Origin: Pseudomonadota bacterium
GTDB taxonomy: Bacteria; Pseudomonadota; Gammaproteobacteria; Burkholderiales; Thiobacillaceae
Length of the DNA: 64,000 bases
NCBI GenBank assembly: GCA_021820845.1
Contig: JAKADC010000006.1
Coordinates: forward strand, 1-64,000
Reading direction: 5' to 3'
Below the pieces are notes generated by a model, which was not told the origin of the DNA, made no database searches, and was given only the letters and a program-made list of their open reading frames with translations. The position numbers and the translations under genes are program-made. The stretch's first letter is position 1. Each line of letters opens with the position of its first letter. Of this stretch, positions 40,408-50,998 are shown in pieces.

Positions 40408-40818
40408 ATGGCGCGGACGCGCAAGCAGGTCGCCCAGATCAACGTCGTTCCGATGATCGACGTGATGCTGGTGCTGCTGGTGATCTTCATGGTGACGGCA
40501 CCGTTCATCAACCCCGCGCAGGTCGAGCTGCCGAGCGTCGGCAAAACCTCGCAGGCGCCGCAGAAGCCGCTCGAGATCATCATCCGCGAATCGGGCGAAT
40601 ACCTGCTGCGCGACCGTGCGGGCAACGGCGACGAGCGGGTGGTGGCAAAAGCGGGGCTCGCCGACGCGATCGCCGCGCTGCATCGTGACGCCCCGGATCA
40701 GCCCGTCGTCATCGCGGCGGACAAGAGCGTCCGCTACGAGGAAGTGATGCACACCATGACGCTTCTGCAGCAGGCCCGGATCACCCGCATCGGCCTGCTC
40801 GCGCGCCCGGCGCCATGA
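40408..40818 (+). CDS. tolR: Tol-Pal system protein TolR
   Basis: QINVVPMIDVMLVLLVIFMVTAPFI; VVIAADKSVRYEEVMHTMTLLQQARITRIGL. Confidence 0.93.
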   Translation: MARTRKQVAQINVVPMIDVMLVLLVIFMVTAPFINPAQVELPSVGKTSQAPQKPLEIIIRESGEYLLRDRAGNGDERVVAKAGLADAIAALHRDAPDQPVVIAADKSVRYEEVMHTMTLLQQARITRIGLLARPAP

Positions 40819-41702
40819 TCTCGGCCGCGGACGCGCCGCGTAACGCGCGCTCGCCGCGCAAGGCTCTCGCGGGCGCCCTCGCGCTCGGCGTCCACGTCCT
40901 GTTCGTCCTGCTGCTGATTTTCGGCGTGTCCTGGCAGACGCGCCGTCCCGCGCCGGTGATGGTCGATCTGTGGCAAGCGCTGCCGGAACCGTCCGCGCAG
41001 CCACCGGCTCGGCCGCAGCCGTTGCCGCCGCCCAAGGCGCCCGAGCCGGTCAAAGCCGCGCCGCCGCCTCCCCAGCCGGTCGAGAAGGAACCGTCGCCGC
41101 CCGAGGCGCCGGACATCGCGCTGGAAAAAAGGAAGGCCGAAGCCGATCGCCTGAAGAAGCTCCAGGCCGCAAAGGCGGCTGAAGAAAAAGCCAAGGCGGA
41201 AGAGAAGGCCAAGGCCGAGGAAAAGGCCAAGGCTGAAGCGGCACGGAAGGAACGCGAAAAACAGGCCGCCGAGCAGAAGCGGCAGGCGCTGCTGAGGCAG
41301 ATGGAGGCGGAGGACATGAAGCAGCAGCTGGCGGCGGACACCGCGGCCAACGAAGCGCGCATGACCTCGCTGAGCGAGGCGCGCGCCGCGGCGAGCAAGC
41401 GCCAGGCCGAAGTCGCGAGCGTGGTCGGGCGGTATCGCGACCAGATCAGCGCCAAGGTGCGCGGCAATACGAGGCTGCCCGACGATCTCAAGGGCAATCC
41501 CCAGGTGCGCTGCCTGGTGAAACTGCTGCCGACCGGCGAAGTCGTGAGCGTGCGGGTGACGCAGTCCAGCGGAAATCCCGCCTACGACGAGGCGGTGGTG
41601 CGTGCCCTCGAAAAGTCGTCGCCCTTGCCCTTGCCGGCCGATCGCGACGCGCGCGCGGCCTTCGTTCCGGAACTTTCGTTCGTTCACCGTCCCAAAGAGT
41701 GA
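40815..41702 (+). CDS. tolA: Cell envelope protein TolA
   Basis: Single N-terminal TM, Pro-rich then Ala/Lys/Glu helical domain, TonB-like C-terminus VRCLVKLLPTGEVVSVRVTQSSGNPAYDEAVVRALEKSSPLPLP. Confidence 0.92.
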   Translation: MISAADAPRNARSPRKALAGALALGVHVLFVLLLIFGVSWQTRRPAPVMVDLWQALPEPSAQPPARPQPLPPPKAPEPVKAAPPPPQPVEKEPSPPEAPDIALEKRKAEADRLKKLQAAKAAEEKAKAEEKAKAEEKAKAEAARKEREKQAAEQKRQALLRQMEAEDMKQQLAADTAANEARMTSLSEARAAASKRQAEVASVVGRYRDQISAKVRGNTRLPDDLKGNPQVRCLVKLLPTGEVVSVRVTQSSGNPAYDEAVVRALEKSSPLPLPADRDARAAFVPELSFVHRPKE

Positions 41703-41839
41703 GCGCCTCCTCGCGCGCTCCAGGGAAACGTCCCCTCGAAAATCGCAGCCGCACCGGCCTGACTTCGGCCCGCGCGGGCCGCATGAGCCGAGTGGGGCCT
41801 ATGTTAGACTGACCAATCAAGAAAGCGTCTGCGAACACG

Positions 41840-43123
41840 ATGTCCGTATCCAAGCTGCGTACCCTTTTCCTGTTCCCCCTGCTTTGCCTGCTTGTGCTGG
41901 CGCCGCTCTCCGCGCGGGCCGCGATGGAAATCGAGGTCATCGGCGGGGCGGCCAGCAAGATCGCCGTGGCGATGGTGCCGTTCCAGGCCGCACCGGGCCA
42001 GCCGAGTCCAGGGCTCAGCCAGATCGCGGGGGACGATCTCAACCGCAGCGGCCAGTTCAGGCTGGTCGACACGACCGGGGCGCAGCAGCCCTCGGCGCCG
42101 GGGCAGGTCGACTACGGGGTGTGGCGCGGGAAGGGCGCGGATGCGGTCGTCATCGGCCAGGTGGCGGCGCAGTCCGGCGGTCGTTTCGAAGTCCGCTTTT
42201 ATTTGCTCGACGCCGTCAAGCAGACCCAGCTCGCCGCTTACAGCTACACCCTCTCGGCAAGCCAGTGGCGCGCCACCGCGCACCAGATCGCGGACGTCAT
42301 CTACGCGAAGCTGACCGGCATGCCCGGTGCGTTCAGCAGCCGCATCGCCTACGTGCAGAAGCAGGGACGCCGCTATGAGTTGCGGGTGGCCGACGCGGAC
42401 GGACAGAATCCGCGCACCGTCGTGCGCTCCAACGAGTCGGTGATTTCCCCGAAATTCTCGCCGGACGGCAGCCGCATCGCCTACGTCTCGTTCGAGGACA
42501 AGAAGCCGATCGTGTACGTGCAGTCGCTGCAGGACGGACACCGCCGCAAGATCGCCGCCTTCAAGGGATCGAACTCGGCACCGGCCTGGAGCCCGGACGG
42601 CCGCCGCCTGGCCGTGGTGCTGACGCGCGACGGCGCTTCGCAGATCTATGTCGTCAACGCCGACGGCAGCGGCCTCACGCGTCTCACCCGGGGCGGCAAC
42701 ATCGACACCGAGCCGGAATTCTCCCGCGACGGCAAGACGCTTTATTTCACATCGGATCGCGGCGGCAGTCCGCAGATCTATCGCATGCCGGCGAGCGGCG
42801 GCGAAGCGCGGCGGGTGACCTTTGCCGGCAGTTATAATGTGTCCCCCGCGCTGAGTCCCGACGGACGGTATCTGGCGTACATCAGCCGCGAAGGCGGGCG
42901 CTTCCGCGTAGCCCTGCAGGAGCTGGCGTCGGGTCAGACCCGCGTGCTGACCGACACGACGCGCGACGAGTCGCCCAGCTTCGCACCGAACGGCCAGATC
43001 GTGCTCTATGCCACGGTGCAGGGCGGGCATGGGATACTCGGCACGGTGAGCCTGGACGGCAAAACGCACGCGCGACTGTCGGAGTCCGGCGTCGATGCGC
43101 GCGAGCCGGTCTGGGGGCCGTGA
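41840..43123 (+). CDS. tolB: Tol-Pal translocation protein TolB
   Basis: WD40-like PD40 repeats SPKFSPDGSRIAYVSFEDKKPIVYVQSLQDG etc. and N-terminal TolB domain. Confidence 0.94.
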   Translation: MSVSKLRTLFLFPLLCLLVLAPLSARAAMEIEVIGGAASKIAVAMVPFQAAPGQPSPGLSQIAGDDLNRSGQFRLVDTTGAQQPSAPGQVDYGVWRGKGADAVVIGQVAAQSGGRFEVRFYLLDAVKQTQLAAYSYTLSASQWRATAHQIADVIYAKLTGMPGAFSSRIAYVQKQGRRYELRVADADGQNPRTVVRSNESVISPKFSPDGSRIAYVSFEDKKPIVYVQSLQDGHRRKIAAFKGSNSAPAWSPDGRRLAVVLTRDGASQIYVVNADGSGLTRLTRGGNIDTEPEFSRDGKTLYFTSDRGGSPQIYRMPASGGEARRVTFAGSYNVSPALSPDGRYLAYISREGGRFRVALQELASGQTRVLTDTTRDESPSFAPNGQIVLYATVQGGHGILGTVSLDGKTHARLSESGVDAREPVWGP

Positions 43124-43212
43124 TCGTCCCAGCCGTTTGACATAGAAATCGCGGCCGCCGGGGAATGCCGGCCGCTCGCACCGGATCGTTATTTATTCAA
43201 AAGGAGAGAGAA

Positions 43213-43767
43213 ATGAACAAGATTGTTTGGCCGGTCCTGGTCGCGCTGGCCCTGTCCGCGTGCGGCACCACGGGTACGAAAGCCACGGTCGAGGATCGCA
43301 CCGGCGGCAAGACCGGCACGACGTCCCAGCAGGCCGGCACCGAGACCACGGGCGTGGGCAGCGGAGGCGTAGCTGGCAATGCGATGGGCGGCGAATCCGG
43401 CGACCCCCGCAAGAATCCGGCGAGCCCGCTCTACAAGCGCAGCGTCTATTTCGACTACGACAGCTTTGTCGTGAAAGACGACTATCGCCCGATGCTCGAG
43501 GCCCATGCCGCCTACCTCAACTCGAAACGCGATGCGCACGTCATCCTGCAGGGCAACACGGACGAGCGGGGCAGCCGCGAATACAACCTGGCGCTCGGCC
43601 AGAAGCGCGCGGAAGCCGTGCGCAAGGCCTTGTCCGTGCTGGGCGTGAGCGATTCGCAGATGGAAGCGATCAGCTACGGCGAGGAAAAGCCGCGCAACGA
43701 AGGTCATGACGAAGCGGCTTACGCCGAGAATCGCCGGACCGATCTGGTCTACAGCGACGAGCAATGA
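43213..43767 (+). CDS. pal: Peptidoglycan-associated lipoprotein Pal
   Basis: Lipobox LALSACGTTG; OmpA-like VYFDYDSFVVKDDYRPMLEAHAAYLNSKRDAHVILQGNTDERGSREYNLALGQKRAEAV. Confidence 0.96.
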   Translation: MNKIVWPVLVALALSACGTTGTKATVEDRTGGKTGTTSQQAGTETTGVGSGGVAGNAMGGESGDPRKNPASPLYKRSVYFDYDSFVVKDDYRPMLEAHAAYLNSKRDAHVILQGNTDERGSREYNLALGQKRAEAVRKALSVLGVSDSQMEAISYGEEKPRNEGHDEAAYAENRRTDLVYSDEQ

Positions 43768-44588
43768 CCGTGATCCGCCGCTACGGCCTTCTCGCCGCGT
43801 CCCTGCTCATGCTGGCCCAGCCGGCACGGGCGGCGCTGTTCGGCAACAGCGACGAACTGGCCCGTCAGCAGCAGGCGCTGCAACAGCGGGTGGACGCGCT
43901 CGATGCGCGGCTCGGCAAGCTCGAGGCCGCGATGCAGCAGAACCAGCCGCTGCTGGACATGCTGAAGGAAGTCGAAGCGCTCAAGGCGGAGATCGCCCGC
44001 CTGCGCGGCCGCTCCGAGGTTCAGGCGAACCAGCTGGACACGCTGGGCAAGCGGCAGAACGACCTGTACGCCGATCTCGACCAGCGGCTCGCCGACCTTG
44101 CCAAGGCGGCAAAGACCCCCGACGCCGCCCAGCCTCCCGCAGCCGGGTCCGAGGCGGGGCCCGGTGCGCCGCCGCCACCCGCCCCGAGCGGCGCCGCGTC
44201 CAAGCCCGACCCCCTGGCCGAGTCGCGCAGCTACGACAGCGCGCTCGCGCTGTTCCGCGGCGGCAAGTACAAGGGCGCCATCGCCGGATTCAACGACTTT
44301 CTCAAGGCCTATCCCGGCAGCGCGCTGGCAGCCAACGCCCAGTACTGGGTCGGCTACTCGTACTACGCGCAGAAGGATTACAAGGCTTCGCTGGCGCAAC
44401 AGAAGAAACTCGTGGCCACCTATCCTGACAGCCCCAAGGTGCCCGACGCGCTGCTCAATATCGCCACCAATCAGATCGAACTGAACGATATGGCCGGGGC
44501 GCGCAAGACGCTCCAGGAACTGGTGGCCAAACACCCGGGGACGCCCGCAGCCAAGCTCGCCGAGCGCCGCCTGGCCGCGTTCAAGTAG
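43764..44588 (+). CDS. cpoB: Tol-Pal system protein CpoB/YbgF
   Basis: Coiled-coil N-terminus and TPR SYDSALALFRGGKYKGAIAGFNDFLKAYPGSALAANAQYWVGYSYYAQKDYKASL. Confidence 0.92.
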   Translation: MTVIRRYGLLAASLLMLAQPARAALFGNSDELARQQQALQQRVDALDARLGKLEAAMQQNQPLLDMLKEVEALKAEIARLRGRSEVQANQLDTLGKRQNDLYADLDQRLADLAKAAKTPDAAQPPAAGSEAGPGAPPPPAPSGAASKPDPLAESRSYDSALALFRGGKYKGAIAGFNDFLKAYPGSALAANAQYWVGYSYYAQKDYKASLAQQKKLVATYPDSPKVPDALLNIATNQIELNDMAGARKTLQELVAKHPGTPAAKLAERRLAAFK

Positions 44589-44594
44589 GCCGCC

Positions 44595-45353
44595 GTGTCC
44601 GAGTCCTTGACGTGCCGCCCGCGTGAGCCGGGCCATGGTTCTCACGCCGCCGGCGCCTCGCTGGCGGCGCGCGGTCCGCAAGCGGCAGGGTCCGAAGATG
44701 CTGAAGCGTCAACAACCACGCTCCGCCTGACGGAGGTGTTTCTGTCCTTGCAGGGCGAGACCAGCCGCGCGGGCCTGCCGACGGTATTCGTCCGCCTCGC
44801 TGGCTGCCCGCTGCGCTGCCGCTGGTGCGACACGACCTACAGCTTCCAGGGTGGCGAGACCATCACCCTTTCGGCGCTGCTGGCGCGGGTGGCGGACTAC
44901 GGCGTGCCCACTGTGTGCGTCACCGGCGGCGAGCCGCTGGCGCAGAAAGGCTGCCTGCCGCTGCTGACCGCGCTGTGCGACGCGGGCTATTCGGTGTCGC
45001 TGGAAACCAGCGGCGCGCTCGATGTCGGCAAGGTCGACCCGCGGGTCTCGCGCATCGTCGACATCAAGCCGCCGGAATCGGGCGAATCCGCGCGCAATCG
45101 CTGGGAGAACATCGTCCACCTGACGCAGCGCGACGAGATCAAGTTCGTGCTCGCCAACCGCGCCGACTACGAATGGGCGCGCGAGATCATCGCGGCGCGA
45201 CAGCTCGATCGCGTTTGTCCCGTCCTGCTCTCACCGGTCCAGGGCGAACTGCCGCCCGCGCAACTGGCTGGGTGGATCCTGGCGGATCGCCTGCCGGTGC
45301 GGATGCAGGTGCAACTTCACAAGATCCTGTGGGGCAACACCCCCGGCACATGA
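44595..45353 (+). CDS. queE: 7-carboxy-7-deazaguanine synthase
   Basis: [51 protein letters not shown]. Confidence 0.93.
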   Translation: MSESLTCRPREPGHGSHAAGASLAARGPQAAGSEDAEASTTTLRLTEVFLSLQGETSRAGLPTVFVRLAGCPLRCRWCDTTYSFQGGETITLSALLARVADYGVPTVCVTGGEPLAQKGCLPLLTALCDAGYSVSLETSGALDVGKVDPRVSRIVDIKPPESGESARNRWENIVHLTQRDEIKFVLANRADYEWAREIIAARQLDRVCPVLLSPVQGELPPAQLAGWILADRLPVRMQVQLHKILWGNTPGT

Positions 45354-46030
45354 AGCCCGCGGTCATCCTGTTGTCCGGCGGGCTGGATTCCGCCACGGTG
45401 CTGGCGATCGCGCGCGAGGCGGGCTTCGCCTGCCACGCGTTGAGCCTGGATTACGGACAGCGCCACAACGCGGAGTTGGCCGCGGCCGCGCGGGTGGCCC
45501 AAAGCCTGGGCGCCGTCGAGCACCGGGTGATCCGTCTCGGTCTCGGCGACATCGGCGGCTCGGCGCTGACCGATGACACCATCGCGGTGCCCGAAAGTCC
45601 CACCGAAGGCATCCCCGTCACCTACGTTCCGGCGCGCAACACGGTGATGCTCGCATTGGCGCTCGCATGGGCCGAAGTGCTCGGTGCGCGCGACATCTTC
45701 ATCGGCGTCAACGCCGTCGATTATTCCGGCTATCCCGATTGCCGCCCCGAGTTCATCGCGGCCTTCGAGCGCATGGCCAATCTCGCCACCAAGGCGGGCG
45801 TCGAAGGCGCGGCGCTGCACATCCATGCGCCGCTGCAGCAGCTGTCGAAGGCGCAGATCATCCGGCGAGGCGCGGAGCTCGGGGTGGACTACGCCCAGAC
45901 CGTGAGCTGCTACCAGGCGACGCCGGAAGGCCTTGCCTGCGGGCGTTGCGATTCCTGCCGTCTGCGACGAGAAGGGTTCCGCACCGCGGGGATTCCCGAC
46001 CCGACGTGCTACGTTCACGCCGCGAGTTGA
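45350..46030 (+). CDS. queC: 7-cyano-7-deazaguanine synthase
   Basis: [82 protein letters not shown]. Confidence 0.96.
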   Translation: MKPAVILLSGGLDSATVLAIAREAGFACHALSLDYGQRHNAELAAAARVAQSLGAVEHRVIRLGLGDIGGSALTDDTIAVPESPTEGIPVTYVPARNTVMLALALAWAEVLGARDIFIGVNAVDYSGYPDCRPEFIAAFERMANLATKAGVEGAALHIHAPLQQLSKAQIIRRGAELGVDYAQTVSCYQATPEGLACGRCDSCRLRREGFRTAGIPDPTCYVHAAS

Positions 46031-46199
46031 ACCCCGCGCACGAACGCGCACCGTTCATTCATTCCTGTCTTCTTTGATCTGTGCGCGCAGGGCCTGCTGG
46101 TATGTTTTGTCCAGTCTGGCGCCGGCGCAAACCCATTAAGATTCGACTGATTGGGACCCCATCGGGTCGCTTTGCCAATAGTCGAGGAGGAATGGAGCG

Positions 46200-47378
46200 A
46201 TGACCTACGAGGATTTCGCGAGCGCACAATCGTTTTTACTGTGGTCGACTTTCGCGATCGCACTGATCATGGGCGCCGTGGTCAACAAGACCAATTTCTG
46301 TACCATGGGTGCGGTGTCAGACTGGATCAACATGGGGGATACCGGACGCCTGCGCGCCTGGATCCTCGCCATCGCAGTCGCGGTGCTGGGCGTGACGGCG
46401 CTCGAGGCGGCGCACCTGGTGAACGTCGGCGGCACCTTTCCGCCCTACCGGCAAAGCAACCTCGTCTGGCTCGACAACGTGGTCGGCGGCGCCCTCTTCG
46501 GCATCGGCATGACGCTCGCCTCGGGCTGCGGCAACAAGACCTTGGTCCGTATCGGCGGCGGCAACCTGAAATCGGTCATGGTCCTGCTGGTCATCGGCCT
46601 GATCGCCTACTTCATGGTCAATCCCTTCCCGGGCAGCGACAAGACCCTCTATTCCGCCCTGTTCTATCCCTGGACCCACCCCGCCGCGGTCGCGCTTTCC
46701 ACCAACCAGGACCTCGGCGCCATGCTTTTCGGTGACCGCGTCGCCACCGGCCGCATGATGGCGGGCGGCGTCATCGGCGTCCTGCTGCTCGCATGGGCCT
46801 TCAAGTCGGCCGATTTTCGCGCCAGCTTCGACAACGTCCTCGGCGGCGTCGTAGTGGGCCTTGCCGTGCTCGCCGCCTGGTACATCACCAGCAACGTCAA
46901 GGTCGACTCCGGCGGCGACGTGCTTTCGCTGCAGGCCTACGTGCAGGACTGGGACATGTACGCGCCCGCCGATGCGGTGAGGCCCGCCGCCGCCGGCCCG
47001 CTCGCCTCGCAGTCCTTCACCTTCATCAATCCGATGGGTCAGGCGCTCGGCTACGCGGCCAGTGGATTCAAGCACACGCTGCTCACCTTCGGCATCATGG
47101 CGGTGGCCGGTGTCCTGGCGGGGTCCCTGCTGTGGTCTCTGGTTTCGCGCAGCTTCCGCATCGAGTGGTTCGCGTCGTTCCGTGATTTCTTCAGCCATCT
47201 GGCGGGCGCGATCCTGATGGGCTTCGGCGGCGTGCTGGCGATGGGCTGCACCATCGGCCAGGGCGTCACCGGTTTTTCCACCCTGGCCTTGGGATCCATC
47301 CTCACCTTCGTCGCCATCATCGCCGGCAGCGCGGCGACGATGAAAGCGCAGTACTACGTGATGATGCGCGGAGCGTGA
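46200..47378 (+). CDS. YeeE/YedE (TsuA-like) sulfur-compound transporter
   Basis: NKTNFCTMGAVSDWINMGD, GIGMTLASGCGNKTLVRIGGGNLKS, GFGGVLAMGCTIGQGVTGFSTLALGS. Confidence 0.88.
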   Translation: MTYEDFASAQSFLLWSTFAIALIMGAVVNKTNFCTMGAVSDWINMGDTGRLRAWILAIAVAVLGVTALEAAHLVNVGGTFPPYRQSNLVWLDNVVGGALFGIGMTLASGCGNKTLVRIGGGNLKSVMVLLVIGLIAYFMVNPFPGSDKTLYSALFYPWTHPAAVALSTNQDLGAMLFGDRVATGRMMAGGVIGVLLLAWAFKSADFRASFDNVLGGVVVGLAVLAAWYITSNVKVDSGGDVLSLQAYVQDWDMYAPADAVRPAAAGPLASQSFTFINPMGQALGYAASGFKHTLLTFGIMAVAGVLAGSLLWSLVSRSFRIEWFASFRDFFSHLAGAILMGFGGVLAMGCTIGQGVTGFSTLALGSILTFVAIIAGSAATMKAQYYVMMRGA

Positions 47379-47485
47379 CGATGCTTCAAAAAAACGCGTC
47401 TGCTCTTTACCGGCCCGCACAGCTTCGGCTATAATCTCGCGCTTTCGTGGATGGGGCTTCAGCCGCCAGGCTTAGTCAAATCCCC

Positions 47486-47561
47486 GGGTCGGTAGCTCAG
47501 CCGGTAGAGCAGCGGACTTTTAATCCGTTGGTCGCGAGTTCGAATCTCGCCCGACCCACCA
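47486..47561 (+). tRNA. tRNA-Lys (anticodon TTT)
   Basis: gggtcggtagctcagccggtagagcagcggacttTTAatccgttggtcgcgagttcgaatctcgcccgacccacca; cloverleaf with encoded CCA. Confidence 0.97.
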
Positions 47562-47570
47562 GAATCCAAG

Positions 47571-47597
47571 CGGCCTGCAGCGATGCAGGCCGTTTTT
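47571..47597 (+). terminator. Rho-independent terminator after tRNA-Lys
   Basis: CGGCCTGCA-gcga-TGCAGGCCG-TTTTT. Confidence 0.85.
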
Positions 47598-47895
47598 CTT
47601 TGCCGAAAAGCGGCTTGTCTGACACGGTTTCTGACAGTTCCAGCCAGGAAGCCGATGCCAGCCAGTGCAAGCGACTGCGGGTGACCGGGGCCGTATAAAA
47701 CCGGGTCCTACACGCAACTCCGATCACTTTTAAGGAGTTGCAGATGTTTAGACTGGCGCCTATCGCTTATTACCCTTCCATGGCCGGTGGCCTCGACCTG
47801 TGCGGGGAGGGCTGATCATGGCCACCGTGTACAGGGAGTCCACGTACAAGAAAAAGGCCAAGGGCAAGACGGACGAGGTCTGGTCGGCCCGGGTA

Positions 47896-49250
47896 TCGTC
47901 GAGGAAAGCCTTGTACTTCAGGGCCGCTGCCTTGGAAGGCGCGACCAGCTGGGCCTTGAAGCCTGTGCCCTGCCAGTTCTGCTGGAAGTGAGCGCTGATG
48001 TCGAAGGCGCGCATGTAGATAACCTGGTCGGCCTTGTTGAGCATTTCCGCCCGGGCGTACTTCTTCTTCAGGTCGGCCTTCTGCGCCGGGGTCAGCCCCT
48101 GGGTATGGCGCTCGAACCAGACGTCGATGGCAGCCTTGTTCTGCTCGATCTCCACCAGCCGGCCCTCGTACAGCAGGGGCACGATGGCGCCGTCCGACAC
48201 TGCCTGGTTGATGGCATAGGTGTGAATGATCCCGCCGAAGCGCGCCACGTCACTTTTCTCGCGCTTCAGCAGAGGCGTGCCGGTAAAGCCGATGTAGCAG
48301 GCGTTGGGGAACATCTGCCGCATGCGCGCGGCAAAGGAGCCAAGCTGGGTGCGCTGGGTCTCGTCCACCAGCACGAAAATCTCCGTGGAGTCGTCCTGAA
48401 ACTTGCGGATTGAAAGCGCCTTCTCGAATTTGTGGATCAGGGTGGTGACGATGTGCGCCTTGTGCTCGGCCACCAGGTCTACCAGATGCCGGCCGGACTC
48501 GGCCCGGTCCGGCGTCAGGCCGCACGCCGCGAAGGTGTTGCCCAGCTGCTTGTCCAGATCCACCCGGTCGGTGACCAGTACGATGCGCGGGGTGCGGATA
48601 TCCGTCTCCATCACCAAGGCTTTCGCCAGCATCACCATGGTCAGCGACTTGCCCGACCCCTGGGTGTGCCAGACGATGCCGCCCGCCCGCCGGCCGGCCT
48701 CGTCTCGCTGCTTCACCCGTTCGACAATGCGCTCCACGGCAAAGAACTGCTGATAACGGGCCACCTTGCGCCGCCCGCCGTCGAACACCGTATACAGGAG
48801 CGCCATGCGCAGCAGCCGTTCCGGCCGGCACAAGGCATAGAGCGTCCGGTCCTGCTGGGTCAGCGCGCGTCGCACCAGGTAGCCGGCATCCGGTTCGCGC
48901 ACGCCAAAGCCCTCGGCCAGCAACTCGTACAGCCCAGCCTTAGCCTCCTGGGGCAGCGGCCGGTCCAGAATCTCGCGCAGGGCGGCGCCTTCCTCGTCCT
49001 GCTCCTCCCGTTCTTCGCGCCAGACCGCCCAGTACTTGGCCGGCGTGCCCACGGTGGCGTACTTGCACTCGTTCTTGTTGGTCCCGATGACCAGCTGCAC
49101 ATACGTGAAGAGTGCCGGGATGTATTCATCCCGCTGATTGCGGATGGTCTGCGAGACCGCCTGCCCCACCTCGGTCGTGGGCGACTTGCACTCAATGACC
49201 ACAAACGGGATTCCCACTTTGCACGGCATATTGAATAGCCGAGAGCCGCT
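47896..49250 (-). pseudogene. Type I restriction subunit HsdR, central fragment, 5' deleted and 3' detached
   Basis: VGIPFVVIECKSPTTEVGQA, GGIVWHTQGSGKSLTMVMLAKAL, VTDRVDLDKQL, FVLVDETQRTQLGSFA, GFTGTPLLKREK; homology stops at ...YKAFLDD. Confidence 0.9.
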
Positions 49251-50439
49251 GTCCCTGCGCGAGCCAGGACAGCAGACGCATGCCCGGCAGGCCGATGACC
49301 GCGTCGAGCAGGTTTTCCTCGATGAGCTTCTGCCGGATGCGCCCCTCGGCGCCGCCCCTGAACAGCACGCCATGTGGAACCACCACCGCCACCCGGCCGA
49401 CCTGGGGCTGGGCCGTCTCGATCATGTGGGTGATGAAGGCATAGTCCCCCTTGGACTTGGGCGGCACCCCGCGCCAGAAGCGGTTGAAACGGTCTGATTC
49501 GGCGTGCTCGGCCCCCCACTTGTCGAGACTGAAAGGCGGGTTGGCGACGACTACGTCAAATCGCATTAGGCGGTCCGACTCGACCAGGGCCGGACTGTTG
49601 AGGGTGTCGCCCCACTCGATACGGGCGGCGTCCTTACCATGCAGGAACATGTTCATGCGCGCCAGCGCCCAGGTGCTGCCGTTCACTTCCTGTCCGAACA
49701 GTGCGTAGTCGTTGCTGCCCTGGGCGCGGATCAGCTCGCCGGCCTCGATGAGCAGACCGCCAGAGCCGCAGGCGGGATCACAGATGCGGTTGCCGGGTTT
49801 GGGCCGCGCCAGGCGCGCAAGCAGCTTCGAGACTTGCTTGGGCGTATAGAACTCGCCGGCCTTCTTGCCGGCATCGGCGGCGAAGCGCTCGATGAGGTAG
49901 ATGTAGGTGTTGCCGATGACGTCCTCGGACACGCGCGACGGCCGCAGGTCCAGCTTGGCAAAGTCTTCCAGCAGGTTCTTCAGGCGGCGGTTGCGGTCCT
50001 TGGTCTGCCCGAGGTTCGCTTCGGAGTTGAAGTCGATGTTGCGGAAGACACGGTCCAGCTTCGCCTTGTTGGCGTCCTCCACGCCGTCCAGAACGATGTT
50101 GATCAGCTCGCCGATGTTGGCCTCGTTGCGGCGCTCATAAAGGCTGTAGAAGTCCGCCGTGAAGCGGTCGATGACCGCGCCGGTCTTCTCGTCCTTGAAC
50201 TCCACGTACGGGAGGGTGAAGCGCTCACGGTCGAGCTTTCGACGGATGCGCTCGTCGTCGTCGCCGTACTGCTGACGGTAAGCCTCGTAATGGTCCTTCC
50301 ACTGGTCGCTGATGTACTTGAGGAACAGCATCACGAGGATGTAGTCCTTGTACTGCGCCGGGTCGACGACACCGCGGAAGGTGTCGCAGGCGGCCCAAGC
50401 GGTGTTGTTGACGTCTTGCTGGGTCAGTTGGTCGGTCAT
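49192..50439 (-). pseudogene. Type I methyltransferase HsdM, 3'-truncated and joined to hsdR remnant
   Basis: AGEFYTPKQVSKLLARLARPKPGNRICDPACGSGGLLIEAGE, FDVVVANPPFSLDKW; ends LLDAVIGLPG then non-homologous tail. Confidence 0.87.
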
Positions 50440-50798
50440 GTCCAGTTCCTCAGGCCGGTGCTTTTCACTAGGTGTTCACCCCAGGTCTTGTTGAGAAGTT
50501 CTCCGCAGGGCGGGTCGTAAATGGCGCGGAGTTCCTTCAAGATCTTTTCTCGTGTCCCTTGCGTCACGTAGAGCACAGCGACGGCGATTTCACGGTGGCC
50601 GAAGCGGGGCCAGAGATAGCGCCGGTTGTTGGTTTCGATGAACTCCCGCAGGTGTTTGCAGTCGGCGATATCCAACACCTCCCAGGATGTACCGCCGTCT
50701 TTCCCAAGGATGACATAGACGCCCGAACACCAGGCATGGATGTCACGGGTGTCCCAGTACGGGCCATCAAACTTGTACTCGCCAATCCGAATCGTCAT
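50436..50798 (-). CDS. GIY-YIG-like small protein upstream of hsdM
   Basis: SGVYVILGKDGGTSWEVLDIADCKHLREFIETNNRRYLWPRFGHREIAVAVLYVTQGTREKILKELRAIYDPPCGE; ATGA overlap with hsdM. Confidence 0.5.
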   Translation of the reverse strand: MTIRIGEYKFDGPYWDTRDIHAWCSGVYVILGKDGGTSWEVLDIADCKHLREFIETNNRRYLWPRFGHREIAVAVLYVTQGTREKILKELRAIYDPPCGELLNKTWGEHLVKSTGLRNWT

Positions 50799-50998
50799 AA
50801 TGAATTACCTCATAGGTGGTGCCACTGCTTATGAACCGGCGGTAGATGTGTTAGCGCACTTCTGCCGCCACCCTCACCCGGTTTTCACCGAGCTTCTTTC
50901 GCGGTCCTCATCAGAACCGCATCCATCAGCTGCTCGCGCCGGGCCGTTATGCCGGCCATCAGAACCTGCTCCCGCAGCGCAAGAGAAGCCAGTTCCGC

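Noticed and set aside
47800-47895. 5' end of an integrase gene after tRNA-Lys
   Set aside because: MATVYRESTYKKKAKGKT... is better explained as the 5' half of a 63-aa ORF cut by the inversion; no catalytic recombinase motif seen.
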